Part shown: piece by piece, positions 9,830 through 19,878 of the stretch
Numbering within the stretch: position 1 is the stretch's first letter
Layout: each line of letters starts with the position of its first letter
Source of the DNA: 'Nostoc azollae' 0708
GTDB lineage: Bacteria; Cyanobacteriota; Cyanobacteriia; Cyanobacteriales; Nostocaceae
Assembly (NCBI RefSeq): GCF_000196515.1
Contig: NC_014249.1
Span: 45,571-109,570, forward strand
Direction of reading: 5' to 3'
Length of the DNA stretch: 64,000 nt
Notes under the pieces: model-generated
What the model was told of the DNA's origin: nothing
The model's database searches: none
What the model saw: the letters and a program-made list of their open reading frames with translations, nothing else
Program-made: the position numbers and the translations under genes

Positions 9830-10642
9830 TTAAACTTTCACCCTTTCTTTACTCTTGCTGCCAATCAAAGCTGCTAATTGCGAGGCAATTTCTTTAAAGT
9901 CATCCTTTGCTTGATGACTAGGACGGTGAATAGGTAATGGTAATCCTTGTCCACTGGCGTTAACAAATTCAGCACTATCCCGAATTTCTGAAAAAGCATG
10001 GATATTCATCTGCTCTAACTGAGATGGTAATGCAGCTAACATTTGTCTATGGGCTGCGCGTCGAGCATCGTATTGGTTGGGAACAAAGCCGAGAATTTCT
10101 GGTGTGGGTTTCAAGCGTAAGTGTTTACAATGGTAGTAATACCATTCCAGTAAATGAGCTGCTCCTTGAATGGATTTTGGCTCTAGTTGGACAGGGATAA
10201 TTATGTGTGTACTGGCTGCCAGTGCCATTAAAGGTAAGGGACCCAGGGTAGCTGGACAATCGAAGATCATTAAATCATGTTCTAGAGGATAGTCAGTTAA
10301 GCGATCACCTAATAAGTAAGCTCCTCGTTTGTGTAAAACCAATTCATCTGCTGTTTCGGTAAGAACCATACCACCCTGACAAATAACTACTTTATCGGTG
10401 TGTTTACTCCAGCAAGGTGTTAACGGCCAGTTACCATCAAAATCATCTTTGAGGACAGCAGCTAAAGTATGTTCTGGTTCTGGTTGATTTAAACCACAAA
10501 ACAGTGTCAGTGATCCTTGCGAGTCAAGGTCAAATAGTGCTACCTTATACCTGTGTTTTGCTAGACTATAAGCTAGGTGGACAGAAAGGGTTGTCTTACC
10601 ACTTCCTCCGGCATTACTTATTACAGCTAATCTAATTTGCAT
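9830..10642 (-). CDS. parA: ParA partition ATPase (atypical Walker A)
   Basis: Intact 270-residue ParA/MinD-type ATPase; with ParB it moves plasmid copies to daughter cells. The P-loop is NAGGSGKTT at residues 10-18. The position of the signature lysine of deviant Walker A motifs (KGGxxKT) is Ala here, so this ParA departs from the canonical form. FDLDSQGSLTLF (about 37-48) is the A'/switch I region and LMIFDCPATLGPLPL is the Walker B/switch II region. There is no N-terminal helix-turn-helix, so it is not a type Ia autoregulator; regulation may come from ParB at the repeats upstream. The start is the only Met before IRLAVISN. Confidence 0.9.
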   Translation of the reverse strand: MQIRLAVISNAGGSGKTTLSVHLAYSLAKHRYKVALFDLDSQGSLTLFCGLNQPEPEHTLAAVLKDDFDGNWPLTPCWSKHTDKVVICQGGMVLTETADELVLHKRGAYLLGDRLTDYPLEHDLMIFDCPATLGPLPLMALAASTHIIIPVQLEPKSIQGAAHLLEWYYYHCKHLRLKPTPEILGFVPNQYDARRAAHRQMLAALPSQLEQMNIHAFSEIRDSAEFVNASGQGLPLPIHRPSHQAKDDFKEIASQLAALIGSKSKERVKV

Positions 10643-10669
10643 GACTATTTTTTTGATGTTATTTGAGTA

Positions 10670-10848
10670 TCATATATCGGATTTTCTACATCATATATTG
10701 ATATATGATTTGAGAATATATTAGAATTGCTGGGTAATAACCCTTAAAATTCTTTGATTCCCTTCCCGGAAAGTATTTTAGTGAGTTTCACCATCTATTT
10801 CCTAATAGGTCTAATATTTATTCATTTGTATCATATATCAATATATGA
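10670..10848. promoter_or_regulatory. Candidate parS/operator: repeated inverted repeats upstream of parA
   Basis: Two 18-bp sites with arms tcatatat / atatatga: 10691-10708 (centre tg) and 10831-10848 (centre ca, so it is the first site read on the other strand). A half-site tcatatat lies at 10670-10677. They are 140 bp apart, immediately upstream of parA, the usual place for a partition centromere or operator. The rest of 10849-11037 shows nothing else. Confidence 0.6.
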
Positions 10849-11037
10849 GAATTAATCGAATCTTGAAATAGAAATTTCCTCTCGTGTTGCAGCCTGTAGA
10901 CTATTGCTCAAATTAGGGGTTAAAAAAATAATAGTTCCTACATCTATGATTGAAGTCATAGCCTAGCACTGATATGTGAAAAAAATTATCTACTCATAGA
11001 AAAAAATACCTCTGCCAGCAAGCCAGAAGTAATATCC

Positions 11038-11482
11038 TTAAAAGCGAATGTGAGAAATATCAGTATTCCGAGAATGACCATTTTGAGAAGCTGTAGCTAC
11101 ACCAGCACCAACTAGCTGTTGAGTATTTTCCTGTGGTGTGGGTGGTTGAATAACACGGGTAACAGTAGGTGTATGAGTGCGACTACCAGCAGTAGTGCAG
11201 ATAAAGTTGCGGATAACTGGTGGTGTTCTTCTCCTTATATCCTTTACCGCTATCTACTACGTTAAGATCCAGATAGCTAATAGCGCTACCAGTGGCCTTA
11301 ATTCCAGATTCAGCAATGGAAACTGCTGCTGCTCCCTTGGTTCTGTAAGGAATTGAATCTTCTACTACTCCATCTTTTGAATAGTAGGAGAAAGTACATT
11401 CACCATAGAGAATTGTTACACCTTGATTGTCACAAGCTTTATCAATATTGAGCAGTTGAATGGTTTGGTTTGAGTTAATCAT
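11038..11482 (-). pseudogene. Unrecognised plasmid protein, possibly OB-fold, frameshifted
   Basis: Begins MINSNQTIQLLNIDKACDNQ. The strand-rich segment TKGAAAVSIAESGIKATGSA followed by YLDLNVVDSGKGYKEK resembles plasmid single-strand-binding-like OB folds. A frameshift near 11225 diverts the frame; the correct one resumes as PVIRNFICTTAGSRTHTPTV, a Pro/Gln-rich linker, and an end DISHIRF at 11038. It sits between ssb and parA on the same strand. Function is not established. Confidence 0.5.
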
Positions 11483-11591
11483 GGTCTATTCCTTGTGATG
11501 AAGTTGTCCAATGTTCATAAAAATTGCGCTTTGCGCTTTTAACCAAAACATCCCATAAATAAAAGTTATGCTGCGGGATGTATTTGAATGA

Positions 11592-11975
11592 CTAGAAGTT
11601 GGCTTTAATTATGGAGTCTTGGTCTTCACCAGTTTCATTTGAGTCTTTGTGTTTGGTAGAACTGATGAGTTCTAAATTGTTGATACCAATAATGGGTTTA
11701 TGTCTGGGTTCGTTGGTGTTTTTATCTATCCATCTGTTCAAGACTATTTCACTAGTGATACCAATAGTTGAACCTTTTTTAACCTAATCTGCTGCTACTT
11801 GAGCGATATTTCCCCAAAGTTCTAGATCAAAGTAAAGGGGAGTTTCACTTCTGTAGGGAGGTTTAACAGCAAGGGTCAATGATGTTTTCATTGCACCTGA
11901 TTCAAAATAGCGTATCTCAAGTGTTTGACCAACGCGACCAACTAAATCAACTTTATCGATGTATTGCTGAGTCAT
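11592..11975 (-). pseudogene. ssb: Single-stranded DNA-binding protein, one nonsense codon
   Basis: Translation from ATG 11975 gives MTQQYIDKVDLVGRVGQTLE, then TSLTLAVKPPYRSETPLYFD and LELWGNIAQVAAD. An in-frame TAG at 11784 interrupts, after which the same frame continues VKKGSTIGITSEIVLNRWID, PIIGINNLELISSTK and an acidic tail. This is the SSB OB fold in order (about 127 codons); the short Asp/Ser-rich tail is an atypical SSB C-terminus. One stop two thirds along removes the last OB strands. It belongs to the plasmid replication module with dnaX, dnaN and the primase. An upstream Met at 12041 extends the frame but SSBs normally begin near the one chosen. Confidence 0.75.
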
Positions 11976-12195
11976 GATATTTTCCTTTGGTAATAAATTT
12001 TTCCACGGTATTAGCACGATGGCACATTTTTGGTTATGCAACGAAATGAATGATGTGCTGCTAATTTGGTACTGGTATTGGATACAGCCCTATACCAAAC
12101 CTGATTGCGGCTAGCGCATTGATTACTGGTTATATTGGGGAAAATTACGTAAGAAAATAACCCCAAATCTCCTGGAGATTTAAGGTTGATGGCTA

Positions 12196-12852
12196 TTACA
12201 AAACTAGTTCCTTGATTGCTAAACCATGTAGTTTAGTTACTAATTTCTCTTCTTTCATGCGAGAGAAACCAGGGACTTTGTGCAATTTGGCTAACTTCCT
12301 TAGTCTTTTTAAAGTTAGTGTTTGTAAATTTTCCAAATTTGCTAACTCTGGAGAATCGGAAATATTTGTTATTTCTAAGGAAGAGTAAGCAGGTGTAGGA
12401 AAATTAGTTGAATTGGTGATAATTTCTGCTGTGTTGTCACAAATAATATCTTTACTGTAACCAGTATGACTTTCATCTAGTGGAGAAGTAGATTCAGATA
12501 GTGTTTCAGTGATCACCTTAACTACTGAATTATCTTCAATCTCTTTGTTTACGGTAGGTGCTATATTAGCACCATTTTCACTACGGGTATCATCTGTTGA
12601 TGAAGTGATTTCAGTAGGTGAACTAATCGCATTATTACTGCTGAGGTTACGAGTTTCTGTTTTTGCGTTTGTGGCACCAACAATTTGCTCAATAGTGGCT
12701 ACAGTGGGTTGTTTTGAAACTGTAATTCTGTGTACATTTCCCACTTTTCTCACTGAGATTCTTACCCCAGCAGTGCGGAGTTTTATTCTCAAGTTGTTGA
12801 GTAGTAGAAATGCTACATCCAATTGACGGTAATTAGTGATAATGGCACTCAT
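12196..12852 (-). CDS. Hypothetical protein with C-terminal SAP/Rho-N-like motif
   Basis: Intact 218-residue protein. Residues 1-50 (MSAIITNYRQLDVAFLLLNN then a basic strand-rich part) look folded. Residues about 65-170 are Ser/Thr/Glu/Asn-rich and probably disordered. The end reads LQTLTLKRLRKLAKLHKVPG followed by FSRMKEEKLVTKLHGL, the helix-bend-helix pattern of SAP or Rho-N domains that bind nucleic acid. It is located in the replication module between ssb and dnaX. Its survival while ssb, dnaX and dnaN decayed suggests it is still useful. Exact role unknown. Confidence 0.65.
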   Translation of the reverse strand: MSAIITNYRQLDVAFLLLNNLRIKLRTAGVRISVRKVGNVHRITVSKQPTVATIEQIVGATNAKTETRNLSSNNAISSPTEITSSTDDTRSENGANIAPTVNKEIEDNSVVKVITETLSESTSPLDESHTGYSKDIICDNTAEIITNSTNFPTPAYSSLEITNISDSPELANLENLQTLTLKRLRKLAKLHKVPGFSRMKEEKLVTKLHGLAIKELVL

Positions 12853-12975
12853 GGTTTTTTATTTGATTTAGTTCACGACAAGAGCGCATAGCGCAATCCC
12901 TTTATCCAAAAATGTTTTTGGTATCTTTGATAATGTTTAGACAGATTGCGTTGAAAATGTAGTTTTTGGTATTAA

Positions 12976-13480
12976 TCAGGAAATAGTAAAACTTCCCATA
13001 CCAATCGGGGAAATACAATTTTCAACAGCGAGTTGTTGGTATCTTCCAGTTTCAACAGCCAATTTTGAACACTGAGAAATTCCTTCCAGTAATATTTGGA
13101 GGTAATCTATCAGTCATAGTTTTTGATGGAAATCTAATTGCACCTCAATATCTTTGGCAATACTTAATGCTATTAACAGATTGCTAGGTGGTTGAATTAG
13201 TTGTTCCAAAATTAATTGTGGGATAGATTGGAGTTCATCATAGTAAGCGATTGCGCCGAGTGCAGTGCTGCAGGCAATCGCTATCCTTGGAGAACCACCC
13301 GTAAACTGTATAGAATGAAGGTAGAAATTGTAAGAGGATACCAGGTGATTGTTGATAAATTCACATAATTCCTCTAAAGTATTTAAACTTTTTGTACATG
13401 ATTCTCCATTTTTAGATTGGCAAGATATCTGTATTATTATTACTCCACTAGTAATAAATAATTTGGAATAGATAGACTGA
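12976..13480 (-). pseudogene. Unrecognised plasmid protein with one in-frame stop
   Basis: A continuous minus-strand frame reads SLNTLEELCEFINNHLVSSY, TGGSPRIAIACSTALGAIAY and LIQPPSNLLIALSIAKDIEV, then one TAG-type stop, LIDYLQILLEGISQCSKLAV and an end GMGSFTIS at 12976. No ATG is seen at the 5' end. The protein is helical and unrecognised, on the same strand as the replication genes. From 13481 to 13761 only a purine-rich stretch (gaaggcacgaagg-like repeats near 13535-13600) is seen. Confidence 0.45.
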
Positions 13481-13761
13481 GCTATTATGAATTATTAATT
13501 GCTCTCTTTCTTGTAGGAAATACTGATTGAACCACGAAGGCACGAAGGAAGCGAAGAAAGAAGAGAAAATGAAGGAGATAGGTAGACTGACAGTACGAAG
13601 GAAGTATTAATTACAGCAGATTCAAGGTTTATGAGGTACAGTAACCAATTAAATTTTAAGTTTTAAAGCTACTTCCTAAAAATGATCTACCCCATTTACT
13701 ACAAAATTGCTGTATTTATTTGAATAGCTACTGTTTAATTTTCCATTTGTATTGAGAATTT

Positions 13762-15100
13762 CTATCGGGAAGATGCTAACTGCTGTACAGCTTCCACCCA
13801 AATAGGAGTTTTCTTTCCATTGACTGGAATCAACAAATTTCAATGTTTTTGCAAAGGTTCAACACTCATATTTGGTAACTTCTATTGCGCCCAAACAATA
13901 GCATCAGTAGGTATTTCCTAGTTCGTCTAAGCTGGATCCTTACAAATTGGAACGGATTGATTTGAATTGCTGGAATTAATAGAATTAGCAGCAGGTGGTA
14001 AACCCAAAATACCAAATTCTAAGCATAACGGTGGTTGAGTAGATAATTTGACTTGTACTTCACATTGTCTCAAGTGGTGCTGTCCTGCTAAAATAGTTGT
14101 AGCCTCATAATCTTTAGCTGTTTGACATACTTGTTGCCAAGTATCTTTAGTTAGCATTACCATTTCTTTACTGCTAGGAGATGTTTTAGCAATTAATTTA
14201 TCTTGATAAAAGCTAGTAAGATTTTGCAGAATTACTCAAGGTTCTTTCCCCCATTCCGATAAATTCCGAATAATATTAATCACAGAATCGCCGTCATTTT
14301 CAGTAATTTTTTCTACCATTGTTAGCAATTTATACTCAGCCACATCTCCCACCATTTCCCATACCAAATTTGGTCAATGCTAATATTTCGTAAACTCAAT
14401 TGATCTAGTAAATATTGACTATCCCGTAAATATCCAGAAGAATTTTGTGTAATCGAATGTAATATTTTGTAGTAATACTAATTGATTCCTCATTCACAAT
14501 TTGGTTAACATTTTGTATCATATACTTCATACCAATTCTCTTGAAATTGAACCTTTGACAATGAGGAATAATCGTCGCAGTAACTTTGTGGATTTCTGTT
14601 GTGCAGAGGATGAACACTACATTTCTTGGTGGTTTTTCCAAGCTTTTGAGTAAAGCCTGGAATCCTTTTGAACTGAGGCTATGTACTTCATCTAAAACAA
14701 ACACCTTGTAGCAGCTGTTGACAGGTATAATGTGGGTGCGGTCAATAATTTATCTGATATTCTCAACACCAGAATTACTAGCAGCATCTATTTCTACCAC
14801 ATCTAGGGATAAACCTTGAGAAATGTTAGTACAGTAATTGCATAGTCCGCAGGGTGTGGGAGTAGGAAAATCGCCATGTTGACAATTGAGAGATTTAGTA
14901 AAGATGTGTGTGCTGGAAGTTTTACTTCTACCTCTCGGACCAGTAAATAGATATACCGGAGCAATTCATTGAGATGTGATAGCATTGGTAAGAGTAGTTG
15001 CAATTGCTCTTTGACCAATAAGTTCAGCAAAAGACTGGGGATGATATTTCAGATCAAGTGTTTGGTATGTCTACTTTTCTAAAACTAGATAAGTTGAATT
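13762..15100 (-). pseudogene. dnaX: DNA polymerase III gamma/tau subunit (clamp loader), decayed
   Basis: From about 15090 one frame reads YHPQSFAELIGQRAIATTLT, stop, APVYLFTGPRGRSKTSS (P-loop, GPRGTGKT degraded), SLNC then CGLCNYC (the DnaX zinc ligands), LDVVEIDAASNSGVENIR, stop, YKVFVLDEVHSLS (DEAD-like Walker B) and FILCTTEIHKVTATI (sensor 1), ending near 14500. The tau-like C-terminal region (13927-14163) has DTWQQVCQTAKDYEATTIL and LCLEFGILGLPP, followed by more stops to 13762. At least eight stops are present. A plasmid-borne dnaX next to dnaN means the replicon once carried its own clamp and loader. No intein is present, unlike some chromosomal cyanobacterial dnaX genes. Confidence 0.8.
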
Positions 15101-15102
15101 TT

Positions 15103-15133
15103 CCCAAGCTTATGTATTAGTAATAAGCTTGGG
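15103..15133. repeat. Perfect hairpin, 11-bp arms, 9-nt loop
   Basis: Arm cccaagcttat, loop gtattagta, then the exact complement. It lies between dnaN and dnaX and could act as a weak terminator, but has no U-tract. Confidence 0.8.
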
Positions 15134-15290
15134 GTGTGAGTAATTTTTACTGTAGTTATTAAAACAGATTTGATGTAACAAATTACAGAGATATAGAGTA
15201 CACAGAGAAATGAGGTTTAAGAGATATTTGCAGAATTTTTAACTAACAAGTATTGATAGTTGTTTAGCTAAATCTAAACCGTTACAATTT

Positions 15291-16731
15291 TTATTCAGTC
15301 AACCTATGCAGCAGTAACTTTCTTTTTTCTCCCCCTAGTTTTGGAAGTAGAATTTGTAGAAGTTTGAGAATTAGTTTTACTTTCTGCTGGGTTTTTTGTC
15401 GAGAATAATTTGTGTTTATTAGATTATTTGCCTCCTTAACAACTTCTTCCATATTCCCAGCTTTAGCAGCTATATTTATTTCCTCATTTACTTGAGTTCC
15501 AGAGGAAATATTTTCTATAATTATAACTTCTTTATCATCTCGAGTATCTTCTTCCATAGTTGTGCTGTTATTACCAATAAGTTGAATCGGTATCACCAGA
15601 ATTAATTGATTGAGAATGCTATCAAAAGGAGTAATAACCACATGATTTGTAGTTTAGCTCATATTAATTAATACCTCACTTGTAGGTAGAAATTTGAGAT
15701 CTTGTTCCAGATATTCGATATTAAAATCCATGATCAATTGTTGCTGATAATTATCTTGAGGTTTAATATTTAAAGATTTCACACAGCAGCAATATCTGAA
15801 GATTTACTAGATAAAGTTACTTCTTAATGCTGGTAGTCATAGATAATTTCAATAATCTTAGTCTTTTGGTCAGCTAAAATTCCCACTTGTTTGAGAGCAT
15901 GATCTAATAATTTTGTATCAACAAAAAATTGATGTTGAAATTGTTGGGTAATCAAAGATGAATATTTCGGATAATGTCCTTCTAATAATCTGGTGGTAAT
16001 TTGGATATTGGGTAATGTAAATACCGCAATTCCATTTTTGATGTTAATAGTACATTTGCTGTTATTTCCTACACTACCTAAAATTTTTTGTAATTCTATT
16101 AGTGTAAGTTGAGGAATTGTGAATCCTACTGTATTTAAATCAGCATTACTTTATCAAGTTTCTATTAAAGTTTCATCTATTTTTATCGTTCTAGAAATAA
16201 CTGCTAACCGATTTCTATCTGTTGCAGCCGCTTGTCAACTACTTTTAGTAAATTGAAAATGAACTCCAGCTAAAACTTGTTTATTTTCATCATTACTAGC
16301 AGTAAATAATGCTGCTTCTAATGCTTGTAATAATTTGGTTGCGGGTAATATAATACTCTTACCTTCAATCTCAGGTAAACATTGAAACTCTTGATGACTA
16401 ACTATTTGAATCTGGTATTTACCATAAGAGTCAGTAATAATGGCAGCATTATCTACCATTTCTAAAAAAATATCTCGTTTAGGAAGACTTGAAATTACTT
16501 TTGTGAATAATTTAGCAGGTAAAGCAATTTTACCTTCTAGTTCTATTCTGGATTTGCATTGAACTCGAATTCCTAAACTCAAATCAAGAGCAGTCACTAA
16601 GATTTGTTGTTTGTGTTTATCTTCAACCAACAATATATTGTTGAGAATGGGATGATGAGGTTTTTAGGTACAGTGTAACTAACTAGATTAAACGTATTAG
16701 CGAGGTCTTTTAGAGAAATTGTGAATCTCAT
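15291..16731 (-). pseudogene. dnaN: DNA polymerase III beta sliding clamp with C-terminal extension, decayed
   Basis: Starts at ATG 16731 (MRFTISLKDLANTFNLVSYT), shifts frame, then PHHPILNNILLVEDKHKQQI and LVTALDLSLGIRVQCKS, with EGKIALPAKLF and NAAIITDSYGKYQIQI, the first clamp domain. Domains 2-3 follow in pieces (PQLTLIELQKILGSVGNNSK; SSLITQQFQHQFFVDTKLLD; VVITPFDSILNQLILVIPIQ) with several stops. After the normal clamp end (IPIQL) the frame continues for roughly 110 codons of Glu/Asn-rich then basic sequence to 15291. Chromosomal clamps end at that motif, so the tail is an unusual extension. It precedes dnaX on the same strand. Confidence 0.8.
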
Positions 16732-16771
16732 AATTTTGGGTTAATTGATATCAATAAAGCCATGAAATGAC

Positions 16772-16798
16772 AGGTGCTTAGTTTGTCACTAAGCACCT
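16772..16798. repeat. Hairpin upstream of dnaN, 11-bp perfect arms, 5-nt loop
   Basis: Arm aggtgcttagt, loop ttgtc, exact complement. A second weaker inverted repeat (actctgta/tacagagt) follows at 16804-16828. These could be terminators for upstream minus-strand genes. Nothing else is seen from 16732 to 17111. Confidence 0.75.
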
Positions 16799-17111
16799 TG
16801 ATTTACTCTGTACTTTGTATACAGAGTAGTTATGTTCTGGAATTTATGTTTGGTAAGTTTTAATTAATCGCTAAAAACTATTAGCATAAAAATTGTTAGC
16901 GTTTTATTAAAGATAAAATTTTCTCAATTTTTACGTCTTTTCATCATCTACTTTGCTTGAAGTAGTAATTCATCTTAAGTCATGGTCTAAATTAATAAAG
17001 AATGTCTCTTTATGAACCTATTTCTACTGTATGAGATTTGCCGTTATTACTTGGAGAAACTGGGATTAGACTATGAGTATTTCACTGTTCAATCTCATTT
17101 GTAATTTGCTG

Positions 17112-17990
17112 TTATCGTTGTTGAGAAAGAGATTGATAAATTTGTTGAAGAGCTCTGGTATTTTGTTCTTCTTTGTGAAGACGATTAGTATAATAATTTA
17201 TTGTAACTGTTTTTTCATTTTCAAAAAATGAACAACATTGGTTATTACCATTGTTATATAAACTGACATAAGTGTTTTTAGTAATACTCGCTGTAAATGA
17301 ATGAGATAGTTTCCTAGTTTGATAGAGATTATACAAGCTTTAGCAATAAAATATGATGATTTTATTGACAATGAAGGAGTTTTCTATATACAACTATTAT
17401 GTTGATATATACCTCTGCAATATTAAAAATATGATCTGAAATATAGGTTGTGCCTTCTGATTAGAATCATCAAATACTTAGCGCGTAGCGACTAATAAAT
17501 TAGTTGTTTTAGTGTCAAATAATTTATTGATCAAATTAATTCTGTTAATTTTTAGTCTGGTTCTGTTGCTTTATATCAAGTTTGGCCATTTGAATAATTA
17601 ACTCTGTTGGTACATTTCAACATTTACATTTCCAGTTTTGACTTAATTATTCTGCTTTTCTGATAAAAATAGTCGAATTTCTTGAATTTTTAAGAAGGCA
17701 TCTTTAAAATTCAATTGCCTTTGCTTCAGTTTTAAAACCGAAGTATGTGACTTTTTCTTTTCCCAAAAGACTGGTGATAGTAGCAACTCTAGGTGCAAGC
17801 ATATTGAGAGTCCATCTACTAGCGCTAAGTTGTACTTTAGTAATATTGAGCATGGATTTTATTTGTGGTAGTTTAATTTCAACTTTGGGAACAGGCTTTA
17901 GGTATTCAGTAATCGCTTTTTTTTATTTTACAAATATTTCTCAGAACTTACAAAAATATCTTTCAATACCAAATTGATATAAAGCGCCAT
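17112..17990 (-). pseudogene. Unrecognised gene remnants between ThiF and dnaN
   Basis: Coding-like minus-strand pieces: near 17700-17910 KAITEYLKPVPKVEIKLPQI, SASRWTLNMLAPRVATITSL and LGKEKVTYFGFKTEAKAIEF in one frame; at 17112-17336 an Asn/Tyr-rich 74-codon frame starting MYNLYQTRKLSHSF. They may belong to one or two proteins of the PRTRC/replication module. I do not recognise the family. Many stops separate the pieces. Confidence 0.4.
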
Positions 17991-18003
17991 AGAATAAAAT
18001 AAC

Positions 18004-18056
18004 AGGAATAATTGAATGCAGATGAATGCAGATAAAGATGGATAAATATAGATAAG
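18004..18056. repeat. Dispersed gcagat-type repeat, copy 1
   Basis: Contains aataattgaatgcagatgaa, then repeats of gcagataaag / atagataag. Diverged copies occur near 32113-32160 and 60704-60750. Confidence 0.55.
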
Positions 18057-18253
18057 TCAATGGATTATAGTATTCTGTGCAGCCTTATATAAGATTGGTA
18101 AAACTCTCACTCTCTGTATTTTCTATGCCTTTGTAGTTAATTATAAAGACCTAAAATATACAAAAGGTGAAATTTTAAAAAGTATTTTTGCGTAAGTACC
18201 ATAAATAATTTTCCCCCTTGAATTCCTGCAAGGAAGAACCGCGTCAGCGAAAG

Positions 18254-19148
18254 TTATTTGATACTATATTGATAAACTGAGATTGAACGACCTGGTGAAA
18301 TTATTAGCTCATTTATAAATTTTTGTAGAGAATTTACACCGGTATATAGTGAATGACAAGAACCTGTAGTCCTATGGAAATAGGTTGCAAATTTTCTCCA
18401 ACTTCTAGTTAATATTAATGCCAGCAAATACTCCACAGCAATAACAGCTACTTGTTAATTAACAAATAAGCTTTGGCGTTTCCGTGCTTGAATTTCAGCA
18501 CATGATAAAGGTGTTGATTTTAATTCTTCAGGTAATGGTGTTAGTAGTTCTGGATTTTATCTAGAAGGACTGGGAACATTAAAACAAAAGTTGTTTTCTT
18601 AAAGATTATCAAATGCAGCTCCTAAGGTAAATTCCTTAGTAGAACCAAGCACCACCTATCCAGAACTAGAATTAGTATGATTATCACAATCTAACCACCA
18701 AATTTGTGGTACAGGATCTGAGTAGTTTTAGTCTAAGCAAGTGCTAATTTCACCACGCGCAGCAGCATTATCTACACAACCAATAATCACTGTTAACTTA
18801 TGCCATCTGGCTGATATAATCTTTTTAGTGAATGGTTTAGTGATCGCCCCAATTTGCACTCCCAATCCTAAACTGTATCTGGCTGTTAAAACTCCCGCCT
18901 TGTGTGACCTAATTTCCGACTGTTAAAAGTTCTGTCGAGGAATGTTTTCGGTTCAATGATATCTGGGTCTACAACTATACAGGAGGTGGTTTTGTTGCTG
19001 TTTGCTTCAATCTCCAGCATCAGTTTAGCAACTGACGGAATTAAAAAACCCCTGTTCTACCAGTACCCACAACTATAAAATCAAGGTGATCATGTACAGG
19101 TAGCATAAGCGGGGTAGAATGAGTAAAATATAGGTCTAATTTAGACAT
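18254..19148 (-). pseudogene. PRTRC system ThiF-family (E1-like) protein, decayed
   Basis: Starts at ATG 19148: MSKLDLYFTHSTPLMLPVHD, then DFIVVGTGRTG, the nucleotide-binding GxGGxG loop of ThiF/E1 enzymes with one Gly replaced by Arg. A frameshift leads into FLIPSVAKLMLEIEANS and IVVDPDIIEPKTFLDRTFNS, the D-x-D-x-I-E/P-x-N-x-x-R region. Later pieces in mixed frames include an NAA-type active-site remnant and the C-terminal LLALILTRSWRKFATYF and TTGSCHSLYTGVNSLQKF (18254-18436). E1-like enzymes adenylate a ubiquitin-like C-terminus. With the JAB-like protein A and a Prok_Ub-like gene just upstream this defines a PRTRC (ParB-related, ThiF-related) cassette. At least ten stops make it dead. Confidence 0.7.
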
Positions 19149-19266
19149 GCTGTAATATCTGTGACATGAAATCTGTTTTCTAGCGGTATCATTCCTTGAA
19201 TTTTTACTTCTGCGTTCTCTGCGTGAGATTTAAAAATGTGGTTAATTTCCCTGAAAATAGCTGTAA

Positions 19267-19878
19267 TCATGTAGATGCTACTGAATTAGATATTAAACAG
19301 GTTGGTAACTCAAATACCCAGTTATCAGATATTAGCCAAAAGTGGCTGTATGTACCCAACCGAATGTAGATATGGGGATTGGTGAAAATCTCACCTAAAA
19401 CAGCAAAGATTCTGAATTTTCCAGCTTCTTCCTCGTCGTCAGTAGCAGAAAATTGTGCGCTCATACTATAGTCACTGTGTACCTCAATCATCGCGGTTTC
19501 ATAGAATAAGCTGGTTGCCTCTACTGGAATTACACTGGTAGATATAGCAGTTTCTTCTGGGGTGTACAGATGCCACTCCCTATCGGTAAAGCAGAGATAG
19601 AAGAGTATTTCTTGGTGCCTCGCATTTTGAGCTAACTGTAAAATTTGCAACGTTAACCTAGCGGAAACCAAGAGATATTGCAGGTGGAAGTAGGACGTAA
19701 GATGGGGTAAACCACGAATACTGCATTAGTTGATAGGAAAGCACATAGATAGTGCTTGACGTGCAGCACGAATAAACACTCGGTTTCCAGCTAACTAGTA
19801 TTCCATCATTTTGCCTGTTATCGGTGCTAATTAGGTGCTGGTGGTAAATTGATAACTTATGAGTTCTGGTATAGTCAT
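19267..19878 (-). pseudogene. PRTRC system protein A (Mov34/JAB-like), three in-frame stops
   Basis: One frame of 204 codons from ATG 19878: MTIPELISYQFTTST-stop, TGKMMEY-stop, LAGNRVFIRAARQALSMCFP, stop, CSIRGLPHLTSYF, then open to 19267. The JAMM-like region is AMIEVHSDYSMSAQFSATDD: the second His of the usual H-x-H pair is Asp, while the S-x-x-D part is kept. The sequence then follows EEEAGKFRIFAVLGEI and RLGTYSHFWLISDNWVFELP. Its ATG overlaps the stop of the protein B frame (ATGA), so the genes were translationally coupled. JAB enzymes remove or process ubiquitin-like proteins; here both the stops and the lost His argue against activity. Confidence 0.7.

Noticed and set aside
13762..15100. 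Intein in plasmid dnaX, as seen in some cyanobacterial dnaX genes
   Set aside because: P-loop, zinc ligands, DEVH and sensor motifs follow at normal spacing, leaving no room for an intein.
15103..16828. Hairpins near dnaN and dnaX as ordinary Rho-independent terminators
   Set aside because: They lack U-tracts and resemble the other perfect hairpins inside coding regions, so a terminator role is not the simplest explanation.
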